Numbered from the stretch's first letter, positions 1 through 7,929 are shown. The stretch is 15,800 nucleotides of DNA from Rickettsia typhi (GCA_945861125.1 CAMASZ010000011.1:1-15800), one strand, 5' to 3'. Notes: generated from the sequence alone by a model not told the origin. Translations and numbers: made by a program.

Positions 1-289
1 GCGCAAGTTTTTGTAGTTTTTGTCGAGCGCTTTGTACTTTTTCATCGCCAAGATTGTCAAAATTATGAATGATTTGACGCTGTAGATTGGAGATTTCAAC
101 TTTATCATCATCAATAATTCCTAAAGTACCAACACCAGCGCAAGCAAGATACTGCAGAGCAGAAGAGCCAAGTCCGCCAGCGCCAATTACCAAAATTTTT
201 GATTCTAATAATTTTTGCTGTCCAACTTCAGCAATTTCTGGTAAAATAATATTACGAATATAAAGCTCTTTTTGTTGATTCGAAAGCAT
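1..289 (-). CDS. ThiF/MoeB/HesA-family E1-like adenylyltransferase (partial, C-terminus beyond window)
   Basis: Only the first 96 residues are inside the window; the frame is open to the left edge. Reading from ATG at 289, the protein has the typical start of this family: an arginine near R12 (YIRNIILPE), the Rossmann nucleotide-binding motif GAGGLG at about residues 36-41, acidic residues D60-D62 after the second strand, and NLQRQ at about 68-72 with the conserved arginine R71. These enzymes adenylate the C-terminal glycine of a small ubiquitin-like sulfur carrier (MoaD or ThiS) for molybdopterin or thiamine synthesis, or act in related sulfur transfer. Without the C-terminal half and the zinc cysteines I cannot choose between MoeB, ThiF and HesA. 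It lies 32 nt downstream of the photolyase gene on the same strand and probably belongs to that operon. Confidence 0.88.
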   Translation of the reverse strand, partial: MLSNQQKELYIRNIILPEIAEVGQQKLLESKILVIGAGGLGSSALQYLACAGVGTLGIIDDDKVEISNLQRQIIHNFDNLGDEKVQSARQKLQKLA

Positions 290-321
290 ATTATATCATT
301 TTAACTTAATAAATAATGAAC

Positions 322-1881
322 TTAAATTTTAATTTTTTGAAAAAATTTTTGCGCCGAATTTTTTATTTCATTAATTTCTTTTATACTCTTGCGCTTCAAA
401 TTAGAGTAAGGATAAAACAAACGAGCATTATTTTTTAATCGCTCTTCATTTTTAATCAAAAAATTCCAATATAAGTAGTTGAAAGGACAAGCTTGCTCAC
501 CAGTAGCTTTCTTAACATCATACAAACAATTTTTACAAAAGTTTGACATTTTATTAATGTAGTTGCCACTAGAGCAATAAGGCTTAGAAGCAACAATTCC
601 GCCATCAGCAAATAATGCCATTCCACGAGTATTCGGCATTTCAACCCACTCAAAAGCATCGGCATACACTCCGAGATACCACGCTTCAACTTGTTTTGGA
701 TCGATCTCAGCAAGCAATGCAAAATTACCAGTAATCATCAAGCGCTGAATATGGTGGCTGTAGGCATGAATACGAGTATGTTTTATAGCAGTTTTAAGAC
801 AGTTCATCGCAGTTTTTTCTTCATCCCAATAAAATTCAGGCAAATTGCGCTGATGATCGAAATAATTCAATTCATTATATTTTGGCATGAAGTGCCAATA
901 AATTCCACGAACATATTCACGCCAACCGATAATCTGCCTAATGAATCCTTCAGCACTTGCTAAATCACAATCACCTTTTTGATATTGTTCTTCAACTATT
1001 TTTGCACAATTTAGCGCATCAAGTAAGCCAATGTTTATATACATCGATATTACGCTATGAAAACCAAAATCAATATCTTGACGCATGGCATCTTGATAAA
1101 TCCCAAAATTTACTAGACGGTTTTTTAAAAAATCTTTAAAGTGAATTTCGGCATCGTGATGGTTGGTTGCAAAATTAAAATTTTCAAGAGAACCAAAATT
1201 TTTTGAAAAATATTTTTTAACTAACTCAATTACTTCTCGAGTGTTTTTATTGATTTTTAAAGAAATAATTTTAGGCGGATCAACATTATTTGGCATGTTG
1301 CCTCTATTTTCTTTATCATAATTCCACTTTCCTCCAACGGGCTTTAAAACTGATTTATTGGTTTTAGGATTTTTAATTTCTTCGATCAAAATTTTAGTTT
1401 TTTGACGCATCAAATGATAGAAATTTTCTAAAAGTAATGTTTTTTTTCCTTTTGCAAAGCTAGCAAATTCATGATGCGAGCATATAAAGCGAGAATCATT
1501 ACGAATTTCATAAGCGATTTGGTGAGTTTCAAAAAAGTTATTAAATAATTTAAGAACTCGGTATTCAGAAGGCTCGGTAAGAATAATTTTTTTTGGACTA
1601 TATTCTTCAATAAAATTTTTTAACTCTTTATCAAAACTTTTTAAATTATTTTTATCATCTAATTTTTTATAAAAAACTCGATAGTTTTTTTGGCGAAGCA
1701 GATCAGCAAACTCACGCATTGCCGATAATATTAAAACTAATTTTTTTTGATGATGTGGTGAATATTTTGTTTCATCCCAAATTTCAGTAATTAAAATAGC
1801 ATCATGTTTTTTATCAAAACCGCTTAAGCTAGACATGCTTAGAGATAGTTGATCACCGAGAATATAGATTAAATTACGCAT
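322..1881 (-). CDS. FeS-type photolyase/cryptochrome (PhrB/CryB class, putative (6-4) photolyase)
   Basis: A 519-residue flavoprotein of the bacterial FeS-BCP class, whose characterised members repair (6-4) photoproducts in DNA with light or act as photoreceptors. The N-terminal part (about 1-230, opening with RNLIYILGDQLS) matches the photolyase-related antenna domain; the C-terminal helical part binds FAD (for example EGFIRQIIGWREYVRGIYW near 311-329 and the TRIHAYSHHIQRLMITGNFAL stretch near 369-389). Four cysteines at 361, 449, 452 and 465 have the same 88-3-13 spacing as the 4Fe-4S ligands I recall for Agrobacterium PhrB (350, 438, 441, 454), so the cluster should be intact. The gene starts at ATG 1881, 3 nt after the stop of the upstream SDR gene, implying translational coupling. 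Full length with no frameshift. Whether it repairs DNA or senses light cannot be read from sequence. Confidence 0.93.
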   Translation of the reverse strand: MRNLIYILGDQLSLSMSSLSGFDKKHDAILITEIWDETKYSPHHQKKLVLILSAMREFADLLRQKNYRVFYKKLDDKNNLKSFDKELKNFIEEYSPKKIILTEPSEYRVLKLFNNFFETHQIAYEIRNDSRFICSHHEFASFAKGKKTLLLENFYHLMRQKTKILIEEIKNPKTNKSVLKPVGGKWNYDKENRGNMPNNVDPPKIISLKINKNTREVIELVKKYFSKNFGSLENFNFATNHHDAEIHFKDFLKNRLVNFGIYQDAMRQDIDFGFHSVISMYINIGLLDALNCAKIVEEQYQKGDCDLASAEGFIRQIIGWREYVRGIYWHFMPKYNELNYFDHQRNLPEFYWDEEKTAMNCLKTAIKHTRIHAYSHHIQRLMITGNFALLAEIDPKQVEAWYLGVYADAFEWVEMPNTRGMALFADGGIVASKPYCSSGNYINKMSNFCKNCLYDVKKATGEQACPFNYLYWNFLIKNEERLKNNARLFYPYSNLKRKSIKEINEIKNSAQKFFQKIKI

Positions 1882-1884
1882 GAT

Positions 1885-2619
1885 TTATACTTTGATCTTA
1901 GGCATTACTGAACTAAGCCCACCATCAACCGCTAAAACTTGCCCAGTAATAAAACCATTTTGTTTATCAAGTAAAAAATTTACAGCATTGACAATATCTT
2001 GACCCTCCCCAATTCTACCAAGAGCATGCATTGCTTTTGAATAATTAAGACTTGCTTCATTATCAATTATTTTTTGAGTGAGCTTACTTCTAGTAAGGCC
2101 GGGAGCAACAACATTAAAACGGATATTTTTTGAAGCATAAGTTGATGATGCCGATTTAGCAAGAGCAACAATTCCCCCCTTAGCGCCAGCTATAGCTTCA
2201 TGATTAGCTAGTCCATGCATAGCAACAGCCGAAGAAATTAAAACCACCGAACCGCCTTCTTTAAAATATTTTCCTGCACTCCTAACGCAAGCAAAAGCAC
2301 AAGTTAGATTGGAGTTAATCGTTTGTTGATACTCTTCAAAACTAGTAAGATGAGCAGGTTTTAAAATAACCGAACCAGCAAAACACACCACTCCATCAAT
2401 ATTTCCTAAATTTTTAATTGCCTCTTCAAAGACCTGATCAATCTCATTAAAATTTGCACAATCCGCAATTTTTCCATTGCAATTAAGACCAGCTTTAAGA
2501 GACTCTAATTTATCTTCATTTCTAGTGGTTATGAAGATTTTATGATTATTATCAACCAAGTTTTTAGCACATAAAGTACCAATATCGCTGGATGCACTAA
2601 GAATAATATAATTTGCCAT
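1885..2619 (-). CDS. SDR-family protein lacking the catalytic tyrosine, paired with photolyase
   Basis: A 244-residue classical short-chain dehydrogenase fold. The usual N-terminal TGxxxGIG glycine motif is degenerate (SASSDIG, about 8-14), while the C-terminal ITGQVLAVDGG (about 224-234) is typical of FabG-like SDRs. The catalytic serine lies in LISSAVA (S130) and the lysine is K147, but the position four before it, where SDRs carry tyrosine, is isoleucine (I143, in NHEAIAGAKGG). The protein is therefore unlikely to be a normal oxidoreductase, though nucleotide binding may persist. It is the first gene of the operon with the photolyase, 3 nt upstream of it, which suggests a role in light-dependent repair or its cofactor. 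That role is inferred from position only. The start at ATG 2619 gives the expected first beta strand directly. Confidence 0.85.
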   Translation of the reverse strand: MANYIILSASSDIGTLCAKNLVDNNHKIFITTRNEDKLESLKAGLNCNGKIADCANFNEIDQVFEEAIKNLGNIDGVVCFAGSVILKPAHLTSFEEYQQTINSNLTCAFACVRSAGKYFKEGGSVVLISSAVAMHGLANHEAIAGAKGGIVALAKSASSTYASKNIRFNVVAPGLTRSKLTQKIIDNEASLNYSKAMHALGRIGEGQDIVNAVNFLLDKQNGFITGQVLAVDGGLSSVMPKIKV

Positions 2620-2655
2620 AAATGTAAAAATTTTTTGAATATTGTTTTAAATTAT

Positions 2656-2794
2656 CGCGACACTAGTCGCGCCCCGCTTTGCAGGGACCCCCTATATACT
2701 CAAGCTTTGCTTGAGTAGTATTCTTTATTTTACGCGACACTAGTCGCGCCCCGCTTTGCAGGGACCCCCTATATACTCAAGCTTTGCTTGAGTA
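2656..2794. repeat. Two tandem identical 62-bp GC-rich hairpin repeats
   Basis: Positions 2656-2717 and 2733-2794 are identical over 62 bases, separated by a 15-bp AT-rich spacer. Each copy contains three possible hairpins: CGCGAC-ACTA-GTCGCG at the left, a C/G-rich one (CCCCGC-TTT-GCAGGG with one mismatch) in the middle, and TACTCAAG-CTTTG-CTTGAGTA at the right; in the second copy the last stem extends to 12 bp (TATATACTCAAG). The repeats lie between two divergently transcribed genes and are far more GC-rich than their surroundings. They encode no ORF and resemble dispersed palindromic elements. Function unknown; they could form structured 5' leaders or insulate the two promoters. Confidence 0.9.
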
Positions 2795-2822
2795 TATAAC
2801 AAAATAATTTAGGTAGTAATTT

Positions 2823-3728
2823 ATGATTAAAATTTTAGAAAAGAAATACAAATTTATAATAACTGGTGCTACTGGTTTTATTGGCTCAAGACTGTGCCAA
2901 GAATTAATTAATGATGGACATCACATTACCGCTTTAACTCGTAGTAAAAATAAAATTTCTAACCAAAAAAATTTAATCTATATTAATAATATTAATGATC
3001 AGGAATTTAACTATGATATAGTGATAAATTTAGCCGGAGCCCCAATTTCAGTATATTGGACCAATAATAATCGTAATCAAATTTATCAAAGTCGTATAAA
3101 AACCACTCGTCAAATTGTTGAAAAAATACTTACCAGTAAAAATCCGCCAAAACTTTTAATAAGTGGCTCAGCGATTGGTTATTACGGAACTTCTAACAAC
3201 ATAATTTTTAATGAAGATTCATCTAGCACTGATCAAAATTTATTTTCACAAAAATTATGTAAAGATTGGGAAAATGAGGCTCTAAAGGCTGAAAGCAAGA
3301 CAAGAGTAATATTACTAAGAACCGGGGTAGTAGTTGGCAATAATGGCGGTATTATTAAAAAAATGTCACTACCCTTTAAAATGGGTCTTGGTGGTTTTAT
3401 AGGTAATGGCTCACAAATTATGAGTTGGATTCATATTGATGATGTAATTGGGATTTTAAATTTAATTTTAAACAACAATAAAATTAATGGCCCTTTTAAC
3501 GTCTGCACTCCACAATCATGCTCTAATGCTGAATTTTCTAAAACCTTGGCTAAAAAATACTACAGACCATGTATTTTCCATATGCCCAAAATAATTGTAA
3601 AAACATTATTTGGCGAAATGGCCGAAGAATTACTACTCGCTTCACAAAAAGTTAATCCAGATAAAGCTATTAAAAATAATTATAATTTTAAATATCCTAG
3701 TATTTCCAGTGCAATTTCAAGCTTATAA
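2823..3728 (+). CDS. TIGR01777 / YfcH-type NAD-dependent epimerase
   Basis: A 301-residue extended SDR-like protein. It opens with the Rossmann motif TGATGFIG (14-21), followed by NLAGAPI (69-75), SGSAIGYYG (114-122), LRTGVVVG, and MSWIHIDD, the ordered signature of the YfcH/SDR39U family. The end, with LLASQKVNPDKAIKNNYNF, fits the small C-terminal DUF1731 domain, where the family consensus is close to GQRVxPxKL. The substrate of this family is not established; it is annotated as a sugar nucleotide epimerase by fold. The ATG at 2823 is preceded by a weak AGGTAG ribosome-binding site and by the hairpin repeats. Convergent with prfA, 10 nt away. Confidence 0.9.
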   Translation: MIKILEKKYKFIITGATGFIGSRLCQELINDGHHITALTRSKNKISNQKNLIYINNINDQEFNYDIVINLAGAPISVYWTNNNRNQIYQSRIKTTRQIVEKILTSKNPPKLLISGSAIGYYGTSNNIIFNEDSSSTDQNLFSQKLCKDWENEALKAESKTRVILLRTGVVVGNNGGIIKKMSLPFKMGLGGFIGNGSQIMSWIHIDDVIGILNLILNNNKINGPFNVCTPQSCSNAEFSKTLAKKYYRPCIFHMPKIIVKTLFGEMAEELLLASQKVNPDKAIKNNYNFKYPSISSAISSL

Positions 3729-3738
3729 TAATTACCAA

Positions 3739-4809
3739 TCAATCATTTGTTGATAGTTTTTTGGCTTGATCATCGGCAATTAAAGCGTTGATAAATTCAT
3801 CTAACTCACCCATCATTATTTCATCTATCCTATAGCTGGTAAGATTAATTCTATGATCTGTAACACGGCTTTGTGGAAAATTATAAGTACGAATTCTTTC
3901 GCTTCTATCTCCGCTTCCAACCTGCTCTTTTCGCTCCATGGCTCGCTCTTTTTCCAATCTTTCACGTTCTGCTTCATAAAGCCTTGAACGAAGAACTTTC
4001 ATGGCTTTTTCACGATTTTTAATTTGTGATTTTTCATCTTGCATAGAAACCACTACACCTGTTGGCAAGTGAGTAATTCTAACTGCCGAATCTGTAGTGT
4101 TAACTGATTGCCCACCTGGACCAGACGAGCGAAATACATCGATTCGCAGATCTTTTTCTTCAATTTTTACATCAACCTCTTCAGCTTCTGGCAAAACCGC
4201 AACGGTAGCAGCTGAGGTATGAATTCTTCCCGAAGCCTCTGTTTCTGGAACTCTTTGTACACGATGACCTCCCGATTCAAATTTTAATCTTGCAAAAACT
4301 CCTCTACCAGAAATTAATGCCGAAGCTTCTTTGTAGCCTCCAAGACCAGTATCAGAAAGTGACAAAATTTCAAATTTCCAACGATTCTTTTCAGCATAAC
4401 GATGATACATTTGAAATAATTTATAAGCAAAAAGTGCCGCCTCTTCACCACCAGTACCGGCACGAACCTCAATAATAGCGTTTTTTTCATCAGCCGAGTC
4501 TTTGGGAAGTAAGGCTATTTTAATTTGCTTTTCAAGTTCGGGAACTTTTTTTGATAGATTAAATCTTTCTTCTTCCATCATATCACGCATTTCTTTATCA
4601 AGACTTATATCTTTAAGCATTGCCTCAACTTCTTCAAATTCTTTTTGAGCATTTTTATATTCATGAATAGATGCAACAACTTCTTGCATATCAGAATGTT
4701 CTTTAGAAATTTTAGCAAAATTTTGCCCCAAACCAGAAGGATCTTGGAGTTTATTTTCTAAATCGTTGAATTTGGCAAGAATAGCATCAAGCTTTTTCAT
4801 TAAAGACAT
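3739..4809 (-). CDS. prfA: Peptide chain release factor 1
   Basis: A 356-residue class I release factor that reads UAA and UAG on the ribosome and triggers hydrolysis of peptidyl-tRNA. The codon-recognition tripeptide is PET at 188-190 (in [17 protein letters not shown]), the PxT form that marks RF1 rather than RF2 (SPF). The GGQ catalytic motif is at 232-234 in [17 protein letters not shown], and the RF1 signature [23 protein letters not shown] follows. Length is normal. The start at 4809 ([10 protein letters not shown]) was kept, but ATG at 4800 (MKKLDAI) is an equal candidate. The methyltransferase gene prmC, often next to prfA, is not adjacent here. Transcribed divergently from metG. Confidence 0.97.
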   Translation of the reverse strand: MSLMKKLDAILAKFNDLENKLQDPSGLGQNFAKISKEHSDMQEVVASIHEYKNAQKEFEEVEAMLKDISLDKEMRDMMEEERFNLSKKVPELEKQIKIALLPKDSADEKNAIIEVRAGTGGEEAALFAYKLFQMYHRYAEKNRWKFEILSLSDTGLGGYKEASALISGRGVFARLKFESGGHRVQRVPETEASGRIHTSAATVAVLPEAEEVDVKIEEKDLRIDVFRSSGPGGQSVNTTDSAVRITHLPTGVVVSMQDEKSQIKNREKAMKVLRSRLYEAERERLEKERAMERKEQVGSGDRSERIRTYNFPQSRVTDHRINLTSYRIDEIMMGELDEFINALIADDQAKKLSTND

Positions 4810-4844
4810 TTAGGTTTTGATAAATAATTTGATTTAAAAAAGGT

Positions 4845-4873
4845 TTGCAAATACAGTAAAATTAAGCAATTAT
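4845..4873 (+). promoter_or_regulatory. Candidate metG promoter
   Basis: TTGCAA (4845-4850), a 17-nt spacer and AATTAT (4868-4873) lie about 40 nt before the metG ATG. Each box matches four of six consensus bases. The -10 box shares its bases with the proposed prfA -10 on the other strand, so the two genes might compete for polymerase. Confidence 0.25.
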
Positions 4874-4896
4874 CAGTAAAAATTTTTAAAAATCAA
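4868..4896 (-). promoter_or_regulatory. Candidate prfA promoter
   Basis: On the minus strand TTGATT (4891-4896) is separated by 16 nt from GATAAT (4869-4874), about 60 nt before the prfA start. Chance matches are common in such AT-rich DNA, so this is tentative. It overlaps the candidate metG -10 element. Confidence 0.35.
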
Positions 4897-4913
4897 TTTA
4901 TTCAATTAATAAA

Positions 4914-6476
4914 ATGCAAAGTAATTTCTATATTACCTCTCCAATTTATTATGTTAATGATGCACCCCATATAGGACACGCCTACACCTCAATTGCTTGT
5001 GATGTAATAGCGCGATATCAAAGATTAAAGAATTATCAGGTATTTTTTTTAACCGGCACCGATGAACATGGCCAAAAAGTAGAAAAGTCAGCTATTAGTA
5101 AAGGTTATAGTCCACAGGAATTTTGTAATATTTTTTCAAAAAAGTTTTATGATTTAACTAAGACTTTGAATCTTTCAAATAATGATTTTATTAGAACTAG
5201 CGAAGAAAGGCACAAACAAACTGTAATAAAATTATGGAATACTTTAGAAAAAAACGGTCATATCTATAAAGGCATTTATGAAGGTTGGTACGCAGTTCGT
5301 GATGAAGCATTTTACAGTGAAGATGAATTAATAAATGGTAAAGCCCCCTCTGGAGCAGAAGTTGAGTGGCATAAAGAAGAAAGTTATTTTTTCCGTCTTT
5401 CTGCTTTTCAAGAGAGATTACTAGCCTTATATGAAGCTGTTCCTGATTTTATTCGCCCACAATCACGCTATAATGAAATTGTCAGTTTTGTTAAGGGTGG
5501 CTTAAAAGATTTATCGATCTCGCGTAATTCATTTTCATGGGGAATTAAAGTTCCTAACGATGAAAATAGTGTTATTTATGTCTGGCTTGATGCTTTAACT
5601 AACTATTTATCAGCGCTTGATTTTGCTTCATTAGAAGCTTCTTCTGATCATAACAATTTATATCAAAAATTTTGGCAAAATGCATCGCATTCACCATTAC
5701 ATATTGTTGGCAAAGATATTATAAGATTTCATGCTGTTTACTGGCCAGCTTTTTTAATTGCAGCCAATATTAATCTCCCACACAGCATTTACGCTCATGG
5801 CTGGTGGACTAATGAAGGACAAAAAATTTCCAAATCAATTGGAAATATTATTGATCCAATCAAAGAGCTTGAATGGCTCAAATCAATGGGCTGTAACAAT
5901 GAAACCGCTATTGATTATTTTCGTTATTTTTTATTACGCGAAGTGCCATTTGGCAATGATGGCGATTATTCTCGTAATAATTTATTGCTACGCATCAATT
6001 CTGAACTTGCCAATAATATAGGTAATCTAGTACAAAGAAGTTTGGTTATGATTGCCAAAAATTGTCAACAAAAAATTCCTCAAGAATCAGAACATGCCAG
6101 TGTTTTAATTGAGCCATATATAGAAAAATTTTTTTTAGCAATGGATGATCTTGCTTTTGATAAAGCAATTAATGCCGTAATAGATTTTGCTAATTTAATT
6201 AACAAAAAATTCAACGATAACGCTCCTTGGAATTTAAAGAAAGAAAATAAAATTGCAGAAATGAATGCTTGCCTTCATGAAACCGCAGAATCAATAAGAT
6301 TAATTGCCATCTTATTATTGCCATTTATACCAAATAGTGCCAATAAAATACTTGATTTACTTAATGTTGATCAAAATCAAAGAAATTTTCAGTCTCTAAA
6401 TAATAAATTAAAATCTTGCCACCAAATCAATGAGCCAAGCCCAATATTTCCTCGTATTGGTGAAATAATATTATGA
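4914..6476 (+). CDS. metG: Methionyl-tRNA synthetase
   Basis: A 520-residue class I aminoacyl-tRNA synthetase that charges tRNA-Met. The ATP-binding HIGH motif is H19-H22 (NDAPHIGHAYTS) and the KMSKS motif appears as KISKS at 304-308 (NEGQKISKSIGNIIDP). The connective-peptide region near 120-150 (GWYAVRDEAFYSEDEL) lacks the zinc-binding cysteine pairs, so it is the short zinc-less form, and there is no C-terminal EMAP/Trbp111-like tRNA-binding extension, which fits the length. The C-terminal anticodon-binding helical domain (DNAPWNLKKE and following) is complete. The stop overlaps the start of xth by 4 nt (ATGA), so the two genes form a translationally coupled pair. Start codon ATG 4914 places TSPIYYVN at the usual distance. 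Confidence 0.97.
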   Translation: MQSNFYITSPIYYVNDAPHIGHAYTSIACDVIARYQRLKNYQVFFLTGTDEHGQKVEKSAISKGYSPQEFCNIFSKKFYDLTKTLNLSNNDFIRTSEERHKQTVIKLWNTLEKNGHIYKGIYEGWYAVRDEAFYSEDELINGKAPSGAEVEWHKEESYFFRLSAFQERLLALYEAVPDFIRPQSRYNEIVSFVKGGLKDLSISRNSFSWGIKVPNDENSVIYVWLDALTNYLSALDFASLEASSDHNNLYQKFWQNASHSPLHIVGKDIIRFHAVYWPAFLIAANINLPHSIYAHGWWTNEGQKISKSIGNIIDPIKELEWLKSMGCNNETAIDYFRYFLLREVPFGNDGDYSRNNLLLRINSELANNIGNLVQRSLVMIAKNCQQKIPQESEHASVLIEPYIEKFFLAMDDLAFDKAINAVIDFANLINKKFNDNAPWNLKKENKIAEMNACLHETAESIRLIAILLLPFIPNSANKILDLLNVDQNQRNFQSLNNKLKSCHQINEPSPIFPRIGEIIL

Positions 6477-7285
6477 AAATAGTTTCATGGAACATTAATT
6501 CAATTAGATTAAGAATAAATTTACTCAAAAAATTTATTGCTCAGAACCAACCAGATATCATCTGTTTACAAGAGACTAAAGTTGAAGATGCGCTTTTTCC
6601 GGTAATGGAGATAAAATCTTTTGGCTATAATTTTATTGAGTTTGTTGGCGAAAAATCATATAATGGAGTGGCAATTATTTCTAAATTTCCCTTAGCTAAA
6701 ATTAATAAAATTGACATTTTAGAATATGGTCATAAAAGACATATCAGCGCAACACTTCAAAGTGAAATTGGTGAAATTGAGTTACATAATTTTTATGTTC
6801 CAGCTGGTGGCGATATTCCTGATATAAAAATTAATAATAAATTCGATCACAAATTAAAATTCGTTGATTGGATGGAAAATTTTTTTAATAAAGAAATTAA
6901 TAAAAAAATTATTATAGTTGGTGATTTTAATATTGCTCCTCTTCCAAATGATGTATGGTCTCACAAGCAATTAATTAATGTTGTTTCTCATACTGAAATT
7001 GAAGTAAAAAAATTATCTAAATTACAAAAAAGCTTAGAGTTTATTGACACTCATCGATTTTTTATTAATGAAAATGAAAAATTATATAGTTGGTGGAGTT
7101 ATAGAGCTATGCAACCTTTAGAATCAGATCGTGGTCGTCGCTTAGATCACATTTGGATTACTCCAAATTTAAAAGAAAATCTTCTAACAACCAAAATATA
7201 TCGTCATTTTCGCCTTGAAAATCAGCCATCAGATCATGTTCCAATTGAAACTAATTTTCAGAATTTAAAATTAATCACCTCCTAG
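6473..7285 (+). CDS. xth: Exodeoxyribonuclease III (AP endonuclease)
   Basis: A 270-residue enzyme of the exonuclease III/APE1 family, which nicks abasic sites and removes 3' blocks during base excision repair. Visible active-site residues, in family order: N7 (SWNINS), E34 in CLQETK, Y108 in NFYVPAGGD, D151 and N153 in GDFNIAP, D225 in RRLDHIW, and the D254-H255 pair in SDHVPIE. Length is the same as the family norm. Its ATG overlaps the metG stop (ATGA), and GGTGA upstream inside metG can act as ribosome-binding site. Its last 15 bases are shared with the end of the decayed gene on the opposite strand. Confidence 0.96.
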   Translation: MKIVSWNINSIRLRINLLKKFIAQNQPDIICLQETKVEDALFPVMEIKSFGYNFIEFVGEKSYNGVAIISKFPLAKINKIDILEYGHKRHISATLQSEIGEIELHNFYVPAGGDIPDIKINNKFDHKLKFVDWMENFFNKEINKKIIIVGDFNIAPLPNDVWSHKQLINVVSHTEIEVKKLSKLQKSLEFIDTHRFFINENEKLYSWWSYRAMQPLESDRGRRLDHIWITPNLKENLLTTKIYRHFRLENQPSDHVPIETNFQNLKLITS

Positions 7286-7591
7286 AAATTTCCCATCACT
7301 AGCAACTCCAGCTACTGAAATTGGCCCAGCTACCGCTGATGGAGCAGATCTGCTAACATCTCTTATTATGTCAGCAAGCGATTAATTTAATAATAATTTT
7401 GCTTCTGGATCAGTAACTTCGATATAATTTTCTTTATAATATTTTAGAGAATCTGGTTGTAATTGCAATTTGTAGTCTTTTCTACCAATTTTAAAATTAA
7501 TTTCAAAAAACTTTGATTCTGCAATACCTTCTACAATTCCAATGGAAATTTTTTCATTTATTTGATGAGAGGTACTTATACCAAATCCCAT
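7271..7591 (-). pseudogene. Remnant of an unidentified gene, split by an in-frame stop and truncated by a MITE
   Basis: On the minus strand a 69-codon frame from ATG 7591 runs to a TAA at 7382-7384. The same frame then continues open for another 36 codons (SLADIIRDVSRSAPSAVAG and on to KFLGGD) and stops at 7271-7273. Both parts look protein-like, with FFEINFKIGRKDYKLQLQPDS in the first and an Ala/Ser/Val-rich second part, so I read them as one gene with a nonsense mutation. The first codons (MGFGI) come from the terminal repeat of the MITE-like element next door, so the true 5' end is lost; across the element the frame meets a stop after about five codons. I do not recognise the family. An alternative is a real 69-residue small protein that uses the MITE end as its start. 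Confidence 0.5.
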
Positions 7592-7662
7592 CTTTAAAAG
7601 TTTTAAAAAAAATTAAAATTCTAACTTCATATTTTTGGCTAAAAATCTCTAAAAAGCCTCAT

Positions 7663-7678
7663 CTGTATGGATATACAG
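7663..7678. repeat. Conserved dyad in MITE copy 1
   Basis: Inverted repeat CTGTAT-GGAT-ATACAG. An equivalent dyad sits at the same place in copy 2, although the surrounding bases have diverged. It may be the hairpin tip of the element or a protein-binding site. Confidence 0.5.
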
Positions 7679-7717
7679 CTTCATTTTTTAAAAATTTTTA
7701 TCTCAAAAATATTTTGT

Positions 7718-7723
7718 TATAAT
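7718..7723 (+). promoter_or_regulatory. Outward-facing -10-like TATAAT in MITE copy 1
   Basis: TATAAT lies 11 nt before the terminal ATGGGATTTGGTAT, with no good -35 box. A similar TATAAT occurs at the right end of copy 2. It may give outward transcription, but the DNA is so AT-rich that chance is a fair explanation. Confidence 0.2.
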
Positions 7724-7915
7724 TTGATTTAAAGATGGGATTTGGTATTAGACGTAAATTGATTTCTCATAATATGTTTTATTAAGATAAAAACTAAACT
7801 CTTAATGAATATATCTAAAAAGTTTAATCATAAATTTTGAATAATGCCATTTCCAATTTTAAAATAAAAATTCTTCACAAAAATTTTTAGATAAAAAAGT
7901 TAAAAAATGAAATGC

Positions 7916-7929
7916 TGTATACCTATACA
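7916..7929. repeat. Conserved dyad in MITE copy 2
   Basis: Perfect inverted repeat TGTATA-CC-TATACA, at the position matching the dyad of copy 1. A further half-site CTATACA follows at 7939-7945. Confidence 0.5.

Larger units (their letters stand above)
7579..7747. mobile_element. MITE-like element, copy 1 (169 bp)
   Basis: Perfect 20-bp inverted ends: TACCAAATCCCATCTTTAAA at 7579-7598 and its reverse complement at 7728-7747. The triplet TTA directly flanks both sides (7576-7578 and 7748-7750), fitting a 3-bp target duplication. There is no transposase. The interior contains the dyad CTGTAT-GGAT-ATACAG (7663-7678). The whole unit aligns in reverse complement with copy 2. Duplications of the form TNA are described for some IS5-family groups such as IS1031, so an IS5-type transposase supplied in trans is possible, but that is inference. 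Confidence 0.75.

Noticed and set aside
2656..2794. CRISPR array
   Set aside because: Only two units, each internally palindromic, with a 15-bp AT-rich spacer and no cas genes.
7735..7785. 16-codon ORF starting MGFGI
   Set aside because: The start is the MITE end of copy 1 and the frame closes soon after leaving it; no independent sign of coding.
7786..7900. Possible second paralogue fragment on the minus strand (FKIG-like stretch near 7850)
   Set aside because: The likeness to FKIG in the decayed gene is a few residues in AT-rich DNA and overlaps the left end of MITE copy 2.
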